From the NCBI GenBank assembly GCA_965220875.1, contig OZ244849.1, positions 496,001 to 560,000 on the forward strand: DNA of 64,000 nucleotides, read 5' to 3'. This document shows, in pieces, positions 43,038-51,926 of the stretch. Numbering within the stretch: the stretch's first letter is position 1; every line of letters starts with the position of its first letter. The notes below the pieces were generated by a model. That model made no database searches. It was not told where the DNA came from and was given only the letters and a program-made list of their open reading frames with translations. Position numbers and translations under genes: made by a program. The DNA is from WTFY01 sp965220875 (GTDB taxonomy: Bacteria > Pseudomonadota > Gammaproteobacteria > UBA4575).

Positions 43038-43690
43038 GCGTCTTTCGCCCCGGGCAGGTCGAGCCGGCTGGGCCCCTGTGCTGCAAAGCCGTCCAGGGCC
43101 AGCCCCCAGGGATTGACCTCCGGGTCCACGGCATGGCGCACGATGCGCAGCGGGTAACGGATGGCCGTGTGCTTCACCGTCATGCCCTTGACCGACTCGG
43201 ACAGCTCGAGATCGAGGTGCGCGACCCATACGCCGGGGGCGAGCACCTCGATCCGGGCCTCCTCGAAGCCGCGCCCGGACACTTCCTGCACGCCGCGCAC
43301 CCGGTACGCGAGTTCCCCGCGCTTGCCCTTGAGTTCCATGTCCGCGACCAGGTCGGCCCGGTAACGCGGCGTGAGATAGGGGGAGACGCGGAAGATGGCC
43401 CGGCCGTAGTCCTCGGCGCCATCCTGCGGCCAGCGGTTGAGCTGCTGGAAGATGTAGAACGCGAAGGCGTACACGTTGGCCGCATGCACGGCGGTGGCGG
43501 CCTGCACGGAACCGGACCGCAGGTCCGGCGGGATATGGATAACGAGATGTTCGGGCGCCCGGCTCCAGCCGAACCACAGGGCCAGGATCACGCCCAGCTG
43601 CAGGACGATCACGGCCCACAGCGAGCGCAGGTGCGCCCGGACGTTATCGATCTCGTGGCGGTAGCGGCGCACGGCCGGTCCTTCCGACAT
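43034..43690 (-). CDS. ICE conjugation protein, PFL_4703 / TIGR03746 (TraE/VirB8-like)
   Basis: Bitopic inner-membrane protein of 218 residues from ATG 43690 (MSEGPAVRRYRHEIDNVRAH). One membrane segment (LWAVIVLQLGVILALWFGW) follows a short basic N-terminus; the periplasmic domain contains VYAFAFYIFQQLNRWPQDG, RVSPYLTPRYRADL and WVAHLDLELSES. It matches the VirB8-like member of the ICE channel. The start overlaps the TIGR03750 gene by 47 bases. Confidence 0.87.
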   Translation of the reverse strand: MSEGPAVRRYRHEIDNVRAHLRSLWAVIVLQLGVILALWFGWSRAPEHLVIHIPPDLRSGSVQAATAVHAANVYAFAFYIFQQLNRWPQDGAEDYGRAIFRVSPYLTPRYRADLVADMELKGKRGELAYRVRGVQEVSGRGFEEARIEVLAPGVWVAHLDLELSESVKGMTVKHTAIRYPLRIVRHAVDPEVNPWGLALDGFAAQGPSRLDLPGAKDA

Positions 43691-44024
43691 CCCAGGCGCC
43701 GCTGCGCCGCACGAATCCCGAGCGGTGCAGGCCGCGGTCGTCCAGCCAGACCATGAAACGCTGCCGGTAGTACGCATCCGGGCGGCCCCGCTTGAGGCGC
43801 CGGAACACCCCGGCCAGGATGACGGTACTGCAGACCATGCCGATTCCCGCGACGCCGAAGCCCATGGTGAGCGCGCCCATCATGCCGGCCAGGAGGAGGC
43901 TTGCCGGCAGCCAGACGAGCGCACTCACGCCGACCATCATGCCCAGTTCGAGCGACGAGCACCCCTTGAATACCGCGGGCTCGACGTTCAGCCGGTCAGC
44001 CAGTATTTCGTTTGGGTCGACCAT
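43644..44024 (-). CDS. ICE conjugation membrane protein, TIGR03750
   Basis: Protein of 126 residues with two membrane helices (LELGMMVGVSALVWLPASLL and GFGVAGIGMVCSTVILAG) between charged ends, and RGRPDAYYRQRFMVWLDDRG, a typical sequence of this family related to TraL. It starts 4 bases after the PFL_4702 stop. It should be part of the inner-membrane platform. The C-terminal 15 residues overlap the next gene. Confidence 0.85.
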   Translation of the reverse strand: MVDPNEILADRLNVEPAVFKGCSSLELGMMVGVSALVWLPASLLLAGMMGALTMGFGVAGIGMVCSTVILAGVFRRLKRGRPDAYYRQRFMVWLDDRGLHRSGFVRRSGAWDVGRTGRAPLPPRDR

Positions 44025-44027
44025 GTC

Positions 44028-44375
44028 TCAGATGACGCCGGCGGCCTCGGTCAGCAGGTAGCTGGCAAAGGTCAGGACCACGGCCCCGACGATGCCGAGC
44101 ACGCCGACCTCGGCCCACTCCGCCTTGCCCTGGCGCGCCTCGTTGAACTTCGCGAAACCGAGATAGGCCACCCACAGGAAGCCAAGCACCGAGATGGCCA
44201 GGCCGAGCACCAGCCCGCCGTCCTTGATATAGCCCTGGATCAGCGCGATCCAGTCTCCGGGGGGCGGCGCCGTGCTGGGGGCCACCGGGGTGGGCAGGGC
44301 CGCGCGTGAAACCGGCCCGGCCGACGACGCCAGCAGCCCGGTGACCGCCGCGCCCTGCCTGAGCAGTCTGATCAT
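44028..44375 (-). CDS. ICE conjugation membrane protein, PFL_4702 / TIGR03745
   Basis: Protein of 115 residues with a signal-like N-terminus (LLRQGAAVTGLLASSAGPVS) and two helices (GLVLGLAISVLGFLWVAYLG, VGVLGIVGAVVLTFASYLLT) around a short loop with KFNEARQGKAEW. This is the plan of VirB2/TraA-like pilin precursors as well as of the TIGR03745 family, so it could be the major pilin subunit. It is in the expected place between PFL_4701 and TIGR03750. Confidence 0.85.
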   Translation of the reverse strand: MIRLLRQGAAVTGLLASSAGPVSRAALPTPVAPSTAPPPGDWIALIQGYIKDGGLVLGLAISVLGFLWVAYLGFAKFNEARQGKAEWAEVGVLGIVGAVVLTFASYLLTEAAGVI

Positions 44376-44436
44376 GATCGTATCTCCCTGACACCGGGGT
44401 CCTTCCCCGGACGTTGATGCGGCGCGGAACGGCCCC

Positions 44437-44667
44437 TCACCGCAGGTAGAACCCGAGTACCATCAGCACGATGCATGCCCGCAGCGCACTCCACAGCACG
44501 TCGAGCAGGACCCCCTGGCCGTCCTGCCAGGCCCGGAAGGCACCGAGTACCACCCAGGCCGCCCAGATGAAGGCGAGCAGCATGACCGCACTCGCAATGC
44601 CGGCCAGCAGGGTGGCCGGGGTGACACCGGATCCGGCGTGGAAGGCGGCCTGCTGTGCCGGTGACAT
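44437..44667 (-). CDS. ICE conjugation membrane protein, PFL_4701 / TIGR03758
   Basis: Protein of 76 residues (MSPAQQAAFHAGSGVTPATL) with two membrane helices (IASAVMLLAFIWAAWVVLGA and WSALRACIVLMVLGFYLR). Short length, position after RAQPRD and sequence fit TIGR03758. It may be a second pilin-like or platform subunit. It starts 9 bases after the RAQPRD stop. Confidence 0.82.
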   Translation of the reverse strand: MSPAQQAAFHAGSGVTPATLLAGIASAVMLLAFIWAAWVVLGAFRAWQDGQGVLLDVLWSALRACIVLMVLGFYLR

Positions 44668-44676
44668 GGCGGGGCG

Positions 44677-45003
44677 TCATTGACGGTAGTCCCCGCGCAG
44701 GGGAGGGAAGGTCCTTGGCTCGGCCCGGGGCGCATCGAGATGGTCCCGGATGCCCCGGCGAATCCTCGCCAGGTCCCGTCTCAGCCAGTCGTAGCGCATC
44801 CGGATGCGGGCATCCGGACGGGCCTGCGCCTCGGCTTCGCGGATCAGCGGCTCAAGACCCTCCAGCTCATGGACGATGCCGGCCAGCACCGCGCGTTCCG
44901 CGTCATCGTCTGCCAGCACGGGCTGCAGGCCGAGTGCCGCAGCAAGCAGCGCACCGGCAAGCCAGCCGGGCAGGTGTACGGGGGTTGTTGAAAAACCATG
45001 CAT
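44677..45003 (-). CDS. RAQPRD-family ICE protein (TIGR01690)
   Basis: Exported protein of 108 residues: signal peptide (GWLAGALLAAALGLQPVLA), then a helical mature part with LIREAEAQARPDARIRMRYD WLRRDL, containing the arginine/proline-centred motif after which the family is named (A-Q-A-R-P-D here). It is the first gene of the middle conjugation block. A structured element and a terminator-like hairpin lie upstream (45.1-45.3 kb). In complete ICEs PFL_4697 precedes it closely; here the segment of about 14 kb up to 59.36 kb separates them. Confidence 0.85.
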   Translation of the reverse strand: MHGFSTTPVHLPGWLAGALLAAALGLQPVLADDDAERAVLAGIVHELEGLEPLIREAEAQARPDARIRMRYDWLRRDLARIRRGIRDHLDAPRAEPRTFPPLRGDYRQ

Positions 45004-45100
45004 GCGGCCATGTTGGCCCCATGCAACCGGCAGGGCTATGAAAAACCTGCCCAGCAGGGTGTGCGGTTTCCTGAAAGATGTCCGGGGCAGGCAACAAATC

Positions 45101-45131
45101 TGAAAAGGCCAGGCTGCAGCCTGGTCCTTTC
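45101..45131. terminator. Palindromic hairpin with flanking A/T tracts
   Basis: CCAGGCTGCAGCCTGG (45109-45124), extended by CTT/AAGG, with AAAA on one side and CTTTCTTTC on the other. It would form an intrinsic terminator in either direction. On the minus strand it lies between the structured element C and the RAQPRD gene, so transcripts through the element could stop here. Confidence 0.6.
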
Positions 45132-45177
45132 TTTCTCACCCGCACATCACGATTGTCAGCAATGGCGTCGGGCCATT

Positions 45178-45298
45178 GCTAACATCACTAATGGTGTGGT
45201 ATTCCCCGCCTATTTCCGAGGCAGGATTCAAGTCTGTTTCCTGCCAGAAGTATTGTATTCAGCAGGTAGCCCGACTTCGGGCCATCAGCGTTGTTAGC
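45178..45298 (-). ncRNA. Structured intergenic element, copy C (upstream of RAQPRD)
   Basis: Read on the minus strand. Outer stem: GCTAAC (45298-45293) with GTTAGC (45183-45178), and CGCTGATGG (45290-45282) with CCATTAGTG (45194-45186). First hairpin GCCCG-AAGT-CGGGC (45282-45269), then CTACCTGCTGAATACA, then second hairpin GCCT-CGGAAAT-AGGC (45222-45208). The pairing equals copies A and B but stem bases differ with compensatory changes. About 50 bases further on is the hairpin at 45101-45131, which would terminate it. Confidence 0.6.
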
Positions 45299-45431
45299 GC
45301 TACGAATTATAGCAGAAAAACTAGAACAGGAAGGCTCTTTTGACAGGCAACAAGCAAAGTGATTGCTGAATCAATTGGCCCTGCAAGAGGCAGCGTGTAC
45401 CGGTTGAAATGCGCGGTCGCCGGAGCCGGCA

Positions 45432-46253
45432 TCAATTACGCTTCAGCTCGGCGACCTCCCTGCGCAGCGCCTGCAGCTCGGCCTGCAGCTCCGCGTTCGT
45501 GGGCTCGGCGGCCTGGCCGGGGCTTTCGTGTCTTTCCTCCCAGTGACCGTGCGCCTGGACCGCATCCACGATAATGCCGATGAACAGGTTCAGCACCGCA
45601 AACGAGGTCACCAGGATGAAGGGCACGAAAAAGACCCAGGCATGGGGGTAGACCTCCATCACCGGCCGTACGATGCCCATGGACCAGCTTTCAAGCGTCA
45701 TCACCTGGAACAGGGTGTACGCCGAACTGCCGATATTGCCGAACCATTCCGGGAATTGGGCGCCGAACAGGTTGGTCGCCATCACCGAGAACACGAAGTA
45801 GATCACCAGCAGCAGCATCAGCACCGAGCCCATGCCGGGGACCGCATGCAGCAACGCCCCGACCACGCGGCGAAGCGAAGGCACGGCCGAAATCAGCCGC
45901 AGCACCCGAAGAATCCTGAGCGCGCGCATGACCGACATCGACCCGGCGGCCGGCACCAGGGCAATGCCCACGACCAGGGTGTCGAAATAATTCCAGGGAT
46001 CGCGGATGAAATCGCCCCGCTGGCCGAAAACCTTCAGCAGGATCTCGACGACGAACACCGCCAGGATCACCCGGTCGGCAAGGTGCAGGACACCGCCCGC
46101 CGCCGCCATGGCGGCCGGACTCGTCTCCAGTGCCAGGATTGCGGCATTGAGCACGATCAGGGCGGTGATGACATGCTGTGCGGGACGGCTTTCGATGAAC
46201 GTGCGAATGCACGTCCGCAGCCCCATGCGGGATTTACTTTCAGACGCAGCCAT
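45432..46253 (-). CDS. Bacterial voltage-gated sodium channel (NavBac type)
   Basis: Six-helix, single-domain ion channel of 273 residues forming a tetramer. S4 carries four arginines at every third position (Arg110, 113, 116, 119 in MRALRILRVLRL). The pore filter is TLESW (186-190) in FQVMTLESWSMG, the sodium-selective signature of NaChBac relatives; S6 ends with NLFIGIIVDAVQAH. A C-terminal acidic coiled coil (about 250-273, ELQAELQALRREVAELK) fits the tetramerisation helix. It is divergent from aapJ. ATG 46226 (Met10) is an alternative start. Role: sodium entry, possibly for motility or pH response, as in NaChBac. Confidence 0.93.
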   Translation of the reverse strand: MAASESKSRMGLRTCIRTFIESRPAQHVITALIVLNAAILALETSPAAMAAAGGVLHLADRVILAVFVVEILLKVFGQRGDFIRDPWNYFDTLVVGIALVPAAGSMSVMRALRILRVLRLISAVPSLRRVVGALLHAVPGMGSVLMLLLVIYFVFSVMATNLFGAQFPEWFGNIGSSAYTLFQVMTLESWSMGIVRPVMEVYPHAWVFFVPFILVTSFAVLNLFIGIIVDAVQAHGHWEERHESPGQAAEPTNAELQAELQALRREVAELKRN

Positions 46254-46511
46254 GCCACTCGTCTCCGGGTACGTTCATGATTTCCTTCGCATTTGAGGCA
46301 GCGGAGAATCCGGTGCTTTTGCCGGTCAGGGGTACTGTGTCGCTGCCGCCCCGCCCCGTGCAAAGATATCACAAATCCGAAGCGCAGGCAGACCGCCCGC
46401 AGCCCGCCTGTGGGGTTAAAATCAGGCGCCAATTCAGGTAGGCTTATAGACTGCTTAATCCAATCTAGAAAACCGTTAACAAGAACAATCCACAATTCAG
46501 GAGAAATCGAG

Positions 46512-47531
46512 ATGAACGTTTTCAAATTTGCAGTCGTTGGGGCTGCACTGTCCCTGATCGCGACCATGGCCCACGCCAGCACACTGGATGAGGTGAAGGC
46601 CCGGGGCGAGCTGAACTGTGTAGTCACCACCGGCCTTGCCGGGTTTGCTGCACCTGATGCGGACGGTCGCTGGGAAGGCTTCGATGTCACCTTCTGCCGC
46701 GCGGTCGCCGCCGCGGTGGTCGGCGACGGTGAGAAGGTCAAGTTCGTGCCGTCGACCGGGAAAACCCGCTTTACGCTGCTCAACTCAGGCGAGGGGGACA
46801 TCCTGTTCCGCAACACGACCGAGACCATGAGCCGTGATACGGACCTGAAACTCACCTTCCTTCCGGTCAACTACTACGACGGACAGGGCTTTCTGGTGCG
46901 CAAGGACCTGGGAGTCGACTCGGCCATGCAACTGGACGGGGCGTCCGTGTGCATCCAGACCGGCACCACCACGGAACTGAACCTGGCGGACTTCTTCAAT
47001 TCCAACGGCATGGCCTACGAGCCGGTCAACACCGAGACCAACGAGGAGAGCATCGCCAATTACACGGGTGGCCGCTGCGATGCCTACACCACGGACGTGT
47101 CCGCACTGGCCTCGACCCGTGCCGCGCTGAAGGACCCTTCCGCCCACAAGATCCTGCCGGAAATCATTTCCAAGGAGCCGCTGGCCGGTGCCGTGCGCCA
47201 GGGTGACGACGACTGGGCGGACATCGCCAAGTGGGTGGTCAACGCCATCATCGTCGCCGAGGAACTCGGGATCACCCAGGCCAACGTGGGTGAGCTGTGC
47301 GCGGGACCCGGCAAGAATCCCAGCATCAACCGCCTGTGCGGCACCGAGGGCACCATGGGCGAGATGATCGGGCTGGATTCGCAGTGGGCCGTGCGCGCGA
47401 TTTCCGTGGCCGGCAACTACGGCGAGATCTTTGAAAAATACATCGGCGCCAAAACCCCGCTCGCACTCGACCGCGGGCTGAACGCTTCCTGGAAAGACGG
47501 CGGTATCCTCTACGCAGCCCCGATTCGCTGA
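46512..47531 (+). CDS. aapJ: General L-amino acid ABC transporter, periplasmic binding protein
   Basis: Binds amino acids in the periplasm for AapQMP. From ATG 46512 (MNVFKFAVVGAALSLIATMA) it is 339 residues with a signal peptide cut after AHA. The family motif GFAAPDADGRWEGFDVTFCR, PSTGKTRFTLLNSGEGDIL and the C-terminal GGILYAAPIR are typical of AapJ/BztA. A ribosome-binding site AGGAGAA lies 11 bases upstream. It heads a four-gene set; a 181-base gap with GC-rich hairpins (for example ACCGCA/TGCGGT near 47590) separates it from aapQ and may adjust the ratio of binding protein to permease. Confidence 0.93.
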   Translation: MNVFKFAVVGAALSLIATMAHASTLDEVKARGELNCVVTTGLAGFAAPDADGRWEGFDVTFCRAVAAAVVGDGEKVKFVPSTGKTRFTLLNSGEGDILFRNTTETMSRDTDLKLTFLPVNYYDGQGFLVRKDLGVDSAMQLDGASVCIQTGTTTELNLADFFNSNGMAYEPVNTETNEESIANYTGGRCDAYTTDVSALASTRAALKDPSAHKILPEIISKEPLAGAVRQGDDDWADIAKWVVNAIIVAEELGITQANVGELCAGPGKNPSINRLCGTEGTMGEMIGLDSQWAVRAISVAGNYGEIFEKYIGAKTPLALDRGLNASWKDGGILYAAPIR

Positions 47532-47712
47532 GCGAACGGGACACGCTGCACGGGGGAGGCCGGTAAGGTGGGCAGCACCGGGTTCGTGACCGCAGACGGA
47601 CTTGCGGTCCGGCGGGCCCGGCGAATGCCAGGCTCCGCCTGCCTGCACTCCCGCTGCACTCCCTGCATGCGGGGGCGGTCTGTCATGCTCCCCGGAATTT
47701 GGGACCCGCCCC

Positions 47713-48900
47713 ATGCGTGAGACCGCACAAGCCGGGGGATTCCTGCCGGCGCGGCTGTGGAACGACAAGGAGGTGCGTTCCACCGCCATCCAGATCATCG
47801 CCATGGCCCTGATCCTGGCGTTTCTCGCCTACATCGTGCGCAACGCCTTCGTCAACCTCGAGGCCCTCGGCAAGAATTTCAGCTATGCCTTCCTGTGGCA
47901 GATGTCCTCCTACGACATCAACCAGCACCTGATCGAGTACAGTTCCCGTTCCACGCACTTGCGGGCGATGGTGGTGGGCATCCTCAACACCCTGCTGGTG
48001 GCCGTCTTCGGGATCATCACGGCCACCGCACTCGGATTCATCCTGGGCGTGCTGCGCCTGTCGAAGAACTGGCTGACGAGCAAGCTCGCCTATGCCTATA
48101 CCGAGTTCGTGCGCAACGTGCCGGTGCTGCTGCACATCCTGCTGATTCACGGCCTCATCGTGCACACCCTGCCGCTTCCCAAGCAGGCCCTCAACGTCGG
48201 GGACACGCTGTTCCTGACCAACCGGGGGTTTTTCGTTCCGAAGCCGATGTACGAGCCGCTGTTCTGGGTGGTCCTCGGGGTATTTGCCGCGGGCATCGTG
48301 TTCATGCTGTGGTTCAGGCGATACGCCAAGCGGGTCCAGGACGAGACCGGCCGGCGCTACCCGGTGTTCTGGATCGGCGTGGCCGCCATCGTGGGCGCCC
48401 CGGTGCTGGCCTACTTCCTGCTGGGCAGCCCGATCGCCTGGGACATACCGGCCCTGAAGCGGTTCAACTTCAAGGGAGGCATGGTGGTCCGCCCGGAATT
48501 CGTCGCCCTGTGGCTGGCCCTGTCGCTGTACACCGCCGCCTTCATCGGGGAGATCGTGCGCGCCGGGATCCTGGCCGTGGACCGCGGCCAGAGCGAAGCC
48601 TCGCACGCCCTGGGTATCAGCCGCGGGCGCACCCTGAGCCTAGTGGTCATTCCGCAGGCTCTGCGCAGCATCGTGCCGCCGCTCACCAGCCAGTACGTGA
48701 ACCTGACCAAGAACTCCTCGCTGGCGCTTGCGATCGGGTACATGGACATCGTGGCCACCATCGGCGGCATCTCCCTCAACCAGACCGGCCGCGAGATGGA
48801 ATGCATGATCCTGGTGCTGCTGCTGTACCTGATGCTGTCGCTGCTGATCTCCGCGGTCATGAACTGGTACAACCGCAGGATCCGGCTGGTGGAGCGCTAG
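47713..48900 (+). CDS. aapQ: General L-amino acid ABC transporter permease
   Basis: Inner-membrane permease of 395 residues from ATG 47713 (MRETAQAGGFLPARLWNDKE). Several hydrophobic segments and the EAA loop EASHALGISRGRTLSLVVIP, which contacts the ATPase, are present, as are the His/Glu/Gln-class ending signature LTSQYVNLTKNSSLALAIGY. The large N-terminal extension before the permease core is normal for AapQ/BztB. It starts 11 bases before AapM. Confidence 0.93.
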   Translation: MRETAQAGGFLPARLWNDKEVRSTAIQIIAMALILAFLAYIVRNAFVNLEALGKNFSYAFLWQMSSYDINQHLIEYSSRSTHLRAMVVGILNTLLVAVFGIITATALGFILGVLRLSKNWLTSKLAYAYTEFVRNVPVLLHILLIHGLIVHTLPLPKQALNVGDTLFLTNRGFFVPKPMYEPLFWVVLGVFAAGIVFMLWFRRYAKRVQDETGRRYPVFWIGVAAIVGAPVLAYFLLGSPIAWDIPALKRFNFKGGMVVRPEFVALWLALSLYTAAFIGEIVRAGILAVDRGQSEASHALGISRGRTLSLVVIPQALRSIVPPLTSQYVNLTKNSSLALAIGYMDIVATIGGISLNQTGREMECMILVLLLYLMLSLLISAVMNWYNRRIRLVER

Positions 48901-48910
48901 GGAGAAAGAC

Positions 48911-50020
48911 ATGAGCGAATCGACCTACCGGCCGGGCGAGCATCCCGACCTCCCGCCCCCCGTCAGCACCGTCGGTGTGATCGGCTGGGTGCGCAGCAAC
49001 CTGCTGTCCTCGCCCACCAACGTCGTGATGACCCTGGTATCGCTGTGGCTGCTGTACGAGATCGTGCCGCCGCTGCTGGACTGGATGCTGTTCGATGCGG
49101 CGTTCATCGGCGACAACCGGGACGAATGCCGGGCCAAGGCGGGCGGGGCCTGCTGGGCATTCATCGCCGAGCGCTTCCGGCTGTTCACCTACGGCTTCTA
49201 CCCGGCCGAGCACCGGTGGCGGGTCAACCTGTCCTTCATCCTGCTGCTGGCGGCACTGGTGCCGCTGCTGTACGACCGGCTGCCGGGGCGCAAGTACGGC
49301 CTGCTGTATTCCGTGAGCTTCCCGCTGATCTGCGGCTGGCTGCTGCTGGGCGGCTTCGGGCTGGAGCCGGTGGCCACGGACCAGTTCGGCGGGTTCATGC
49401 TGACCCTGGTCATCGGCGTCACCGGCATCGCCTTCTCGCTGCCGATCGGCATCCTGCTGGCGCTCGGCAGGCAGTCCAGGCTCGTCGTCATCCGGTGGGC
49501 CTGCGTGAGCTTCATCGAGTTCATCCGCGGCGTGCCGCTGATCACGCTGCTGTTCGTCGCCTCGACCATGCTCAACTACTTCCTGCCGAAGGGCACGGTG
49601 TTCGACCTGCTGCTGCGGGTGCTGATCATGGTCACGCTGTTCGCATCCGGCTACATGGCGGAAGTCATCCGCGGCGGGCTGCAGGCCATCCCCAAGGGCC
49701 AGGTTGAGGCGGCGGACGCCATGGGGCTGAAGTACTGGCAGTCGATGCGGCTGATCGTGCTGCCGCAGGCACTGAAGATCTCGATCCCGAGCATCGTCAA
49801 CACCTTCATCGGACTGTACAAGGACACCACGCTGGTGATCATCATCGGGCTTGCGGACCCGCTCGGCATCGGCCGGGCCTCCCTGGCCGATACCAAGTGG
49901 ACCGGGCTGTCCAGCGAGGTCTACCTGTTTGTCGCGATTTTCTTTTTCATCTCCTGTTTCGCCATGGCACGCTATTCCCTGTACCTGGAAAACAGGCTCA
50001 AGACCGGGCATGACCGGTAA
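48911..50020 (+). CDS. aapM: General L-amino acid ABC transporter permease
   Basis: Second permease subunit, 369 residues, with about eight hydrophobic segments and the EAA loop VEAADAMGLKYWQSMRLIVL, followed by IPSIVNTFIGLYKDTTLVII. The N-terminal insertion with CRAKAGGACWAFIAERFRLF is characteristic of AapM/BztC. It lies 10 bases after aapQ and 17 before aapP, all on one transcript. Confidence 0.93.
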   Translation: MSESTYRPGEHPDLPPPVSTVGVIGWVRSNLLSSPTNVVMTLVSLWLLYEIVPPLLDWMLFDAAFIGDNRDECRAKAGGACWAFIAERFRLFTYGFYPAEHRWRVNLSFILLLAALVPLLYDRLPGRKYGLLYSVSFPLICGWLLLGGFGLEPVATDQFGGFMLTLVIGVTGIAFSLPIGILLALGRQSRLVVIRWACVSFIEFIRGVPLITLLFVASTMLNYFLPKGTVFDLLLRVLIMVTLFASGYMAEVIRGGLQAIPKGQVEAADAMGLKYWQSMRLIVLPQALKISIPSIVNTFIGLYKDTTLVIIIGLADPLGIGRASLADTKWTGLSSEVYLFVAIFFFISCFAMARYSLYLENRLKTGHDR

Positions 50021-50037
50021 AGCCCCGAGGAGGAAGC

Positions 50038-50811
50038 ATGAACGAACAAGCCCCCGCCCAGCCTGACGGCAACGACTACGCGGTGGTGATGCGCAACGTG
50101 CACAAGTGGTTCGGGCAGTTTCACGTGCTCAAGAACCTGAACCTGAACGTCGCCCGCGGCGAGAAAATCGTCATCTGCGGCCCGTCCGGTTCGGGCAAGT
50201 CCACCGTGATCCGCTGCATCAACCGGCTGGAGGAACACCAGAAGGGCGAGATCATCGTCGACGGGGTGCAGCTGGACAATGACCTCAAGCACATCGAGAA
50301 GGTGCGCAGCGAGGTGGGCATGGTGTTCCAGCATTTCAACCTGTTTCCCCACCTCACCGCGATGCAGAACTGCACCCTGGCCCCGATCTGGGTGAAGAAG
50401 ATGCCCAAGGCGGAAGCCGAGGCCATCGCGATGCAGTACCTCGAACGGGTACAGATCCCGGAGCAGGCCCACAAGTACCCGGGGCAGCTCTCGGGGGGGC
50501 AGCAGCAGCGGGTCGCGATCGCGCGCAGCCTGTGCATGCAGCCCCGGATCATGCTGTTCGACGAACCCACCTCCGCGCTCGATCCCGAAATGATCAAGGA
50601 GGTGCTGGAAGTGATGATCGAGCTAGCGAACGAGGGCATCACCATGCTGTGCGTGACGCACGAGATGGGGTTTGCGAAGACCGTGGCCGATCGCGTGATC
50701 TTCATGGACGAGGGCGAGATCATCGAACAGAACACGCCCCAGGAGTTTTTCGACCATCCCGAGCATGAACGGACCAAGCTGTTCCTGAGCCAGATCCTCC
50801 ACCACGCCTGA
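50038..50811 (+). CDS. aapP: General L-amino acid ABC transporter ATP-binding protein
   Basis: ATPase subunit of 257 residues: Walker A GPSGSGKST (48-56), signature LSGGQQQRVAIAR, Walker B IMLFDEPTSALDPEM and the H-loop CVTHEMGF. Ribosome binding site GAGGAAG precedes the ATG. It completes the operon, so the importer appears functional. The set is typical of alphaproteobacteria and some gammas; in this window it is inserted between conjugation blocks. Confidence 0.95.
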   Translation: MNEQAPAQPDGNDYAVVMRNVHKWFGQFHVLKNLNLNVARGEKIVICGPSGSGKSTVIRCINRLEEHQKGEIIVDGVQLDNDLKHIEKVRSEVGMVFQHFNLFPHLTAMQNCTLAPIWVKKMPKAEAEAIAMQYLERVQIPEQAHKYPGQLSGGQQQRVAIARSLCMQPRIMLFDEPTSALDPEMIKEVLEVMIELANEGITMLCVTHEMGFAKTVADRVIFMDEGEIIEQNTPQEFFDHPEHERTKLFLSQILHHA

Positions 50812-50890
50812 CCGTACGGACCCGGCGAGTGCCGTGTCGACATGGGATCACTTGAGGTCCGTATCGGATTGACCTGTTTGGTAAGGAAAC

Positions 50891-51739
50891 ATGAAACCCC
50901 GATACCCGGCCCCCCCGAACTACGGGATTTCCTGGCGCAGTATCCAGGCAGAACCGGTTCCGCTTTCCGGTGAGAGGATTGCGGTCGGCACCGTAGTGAA
51001 GGGGGAAGACCGGCTGCTGATGGTGGCCAGGCTGATCCCCGTCCGGAGGCTTAAAAAAATTTTCGGAGAAGCGCTTGGCAGGCGAATCGGAGATGCCCTG
51101 CAATGCTGTATCGATGCGGCAGAGAAATTTTATTCCCTGCATCCGCTGTCTTCCCCGTGGACACCTCCCCTGGAAGGATTCCATCTGGGCAAGGAGGTTG
51201 CGACGCTTGCCAAAAACATGGAAGACGGACTGCTGCAGTCTGCCATGCACAGCTTTTCATTCAGTGCAGCCTTCCATGCCGAGCAGGCGAAAATTGCCAA
51301 CCGGTCCGAACGCACGGCACCTGAAGACTGGAGGAAACAAATCATCAAAGCCGTTCAAATGAACAGGCACGACTTCGATCATTGCTTTCAACGCAAGCTT
51401 CAGATTCATGGTTCAGGAGTTCATTTCAAGTTCGACTTCATTTCCGAAAAATACGCTGCGCACTTTGATTCAATTTCTGAACACGGGAATTTCCAGCATG
51501 CCTTGGTACGGGCACAGGGCAAGTTGTGGCAGCTGGACTGGTTAAGGGATGGGGAGGCCCTGTTCAAGCCGGGATTGTGTGAATTGCTTTTGAGGACTCC
51601 AGCAGATCATGGCGATCCTGGTGAACTGGGTGAACTTGTAGCTGAATTGGCGTATGAGGCATCGAAACGTGATATCGGCCTGTACACCTTCAGTTCGTCT
51701 GCAGAAGCTGTACAACACCTGATAGAAAATGCAGCGTAG
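50891..51739 (+). CDS. Hypothetical protein downstream of aapP
   Basis: Protein of 282 residues, no signal peptide or membrane segment. It starts 80 bases after aapP; AAGGAAAC lies just before the ATG. Recognisable only as mixed alpha/beta sequence: VPLSGERIAVGTVVKGEDRL, EFRNGH-like motifs absent, a central His-rich helix (MNRHDFDHCFQRKLQIHG) and a C-terminal ELVAELAYEASKRDIGLYTF. It resembles proteins of unknown function sometimes found in mobile islands, but I cannot place it in a family. Confidence 0.6.
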   Translation: MKPRYPAPPNYGISWRSIQAEPVPLSGERIAVGTVVKGEDRLLMVARLIPVRRLKKIFGEALGRRIGDALQCCIDAAEKFYSLHPLSSPWTPPLEGFHLGKEVATLAKNMEDGLLQSAMHSFSFSAAFHAEQAKIANRSERTAPEDWRKQIIKAVQMNRHDFDHCFQRKLQIHGSGVHFKFDFISEKYAAHFDSISEHGNFQHALVRAQGKLWQLDWLRDGEALFKPGLCELLLRTPADHGDPGELGELVAELAYEASKRDIGLYTFSSSAEAVQHLIENAA

Positions 51740-51878
51740 CGCAAAACGTAATCCGTTTTAGGCCTGCAGGCCAGAACTTCGTCGCCATCCGGCAGGATTC
51801 TTCCTGTTTGGCCTGTCACGGAACATGTGTGTGCAGACCCTCATCGCGCGCGGGTGATCCTGATCCACCCTCCTGAAA

Positions 51879-51910
51879 ATCACCAGCGTTCTCAAGAGAA
51901 CGCTGGTGAT
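51879..51910. terminator. Bidirectional intrinsic terminator
   Basis: Perfect 15-bp inverted repeat, ATCACCAGCGTTCTC and its complement, with a 2-base loop. On the minus strand it is followed by ATTTTCAGG, so it can terminate the porin transcript; it also lies after the plus-strand gene ending at 51739. Confidence 0.8.
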
Positions 51911-51926
51911 GGCAGGAAAAGGCTTC

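Noticed and set aside
45178..45298. The repeated element as an integron attC site
   Set aside because: Ends resemble GCTAAC/GTTAGC, but they do not satisfy RYYYAAC/GTTRRRY in all copies, no integron integrase is seen, and copies are not tandem.
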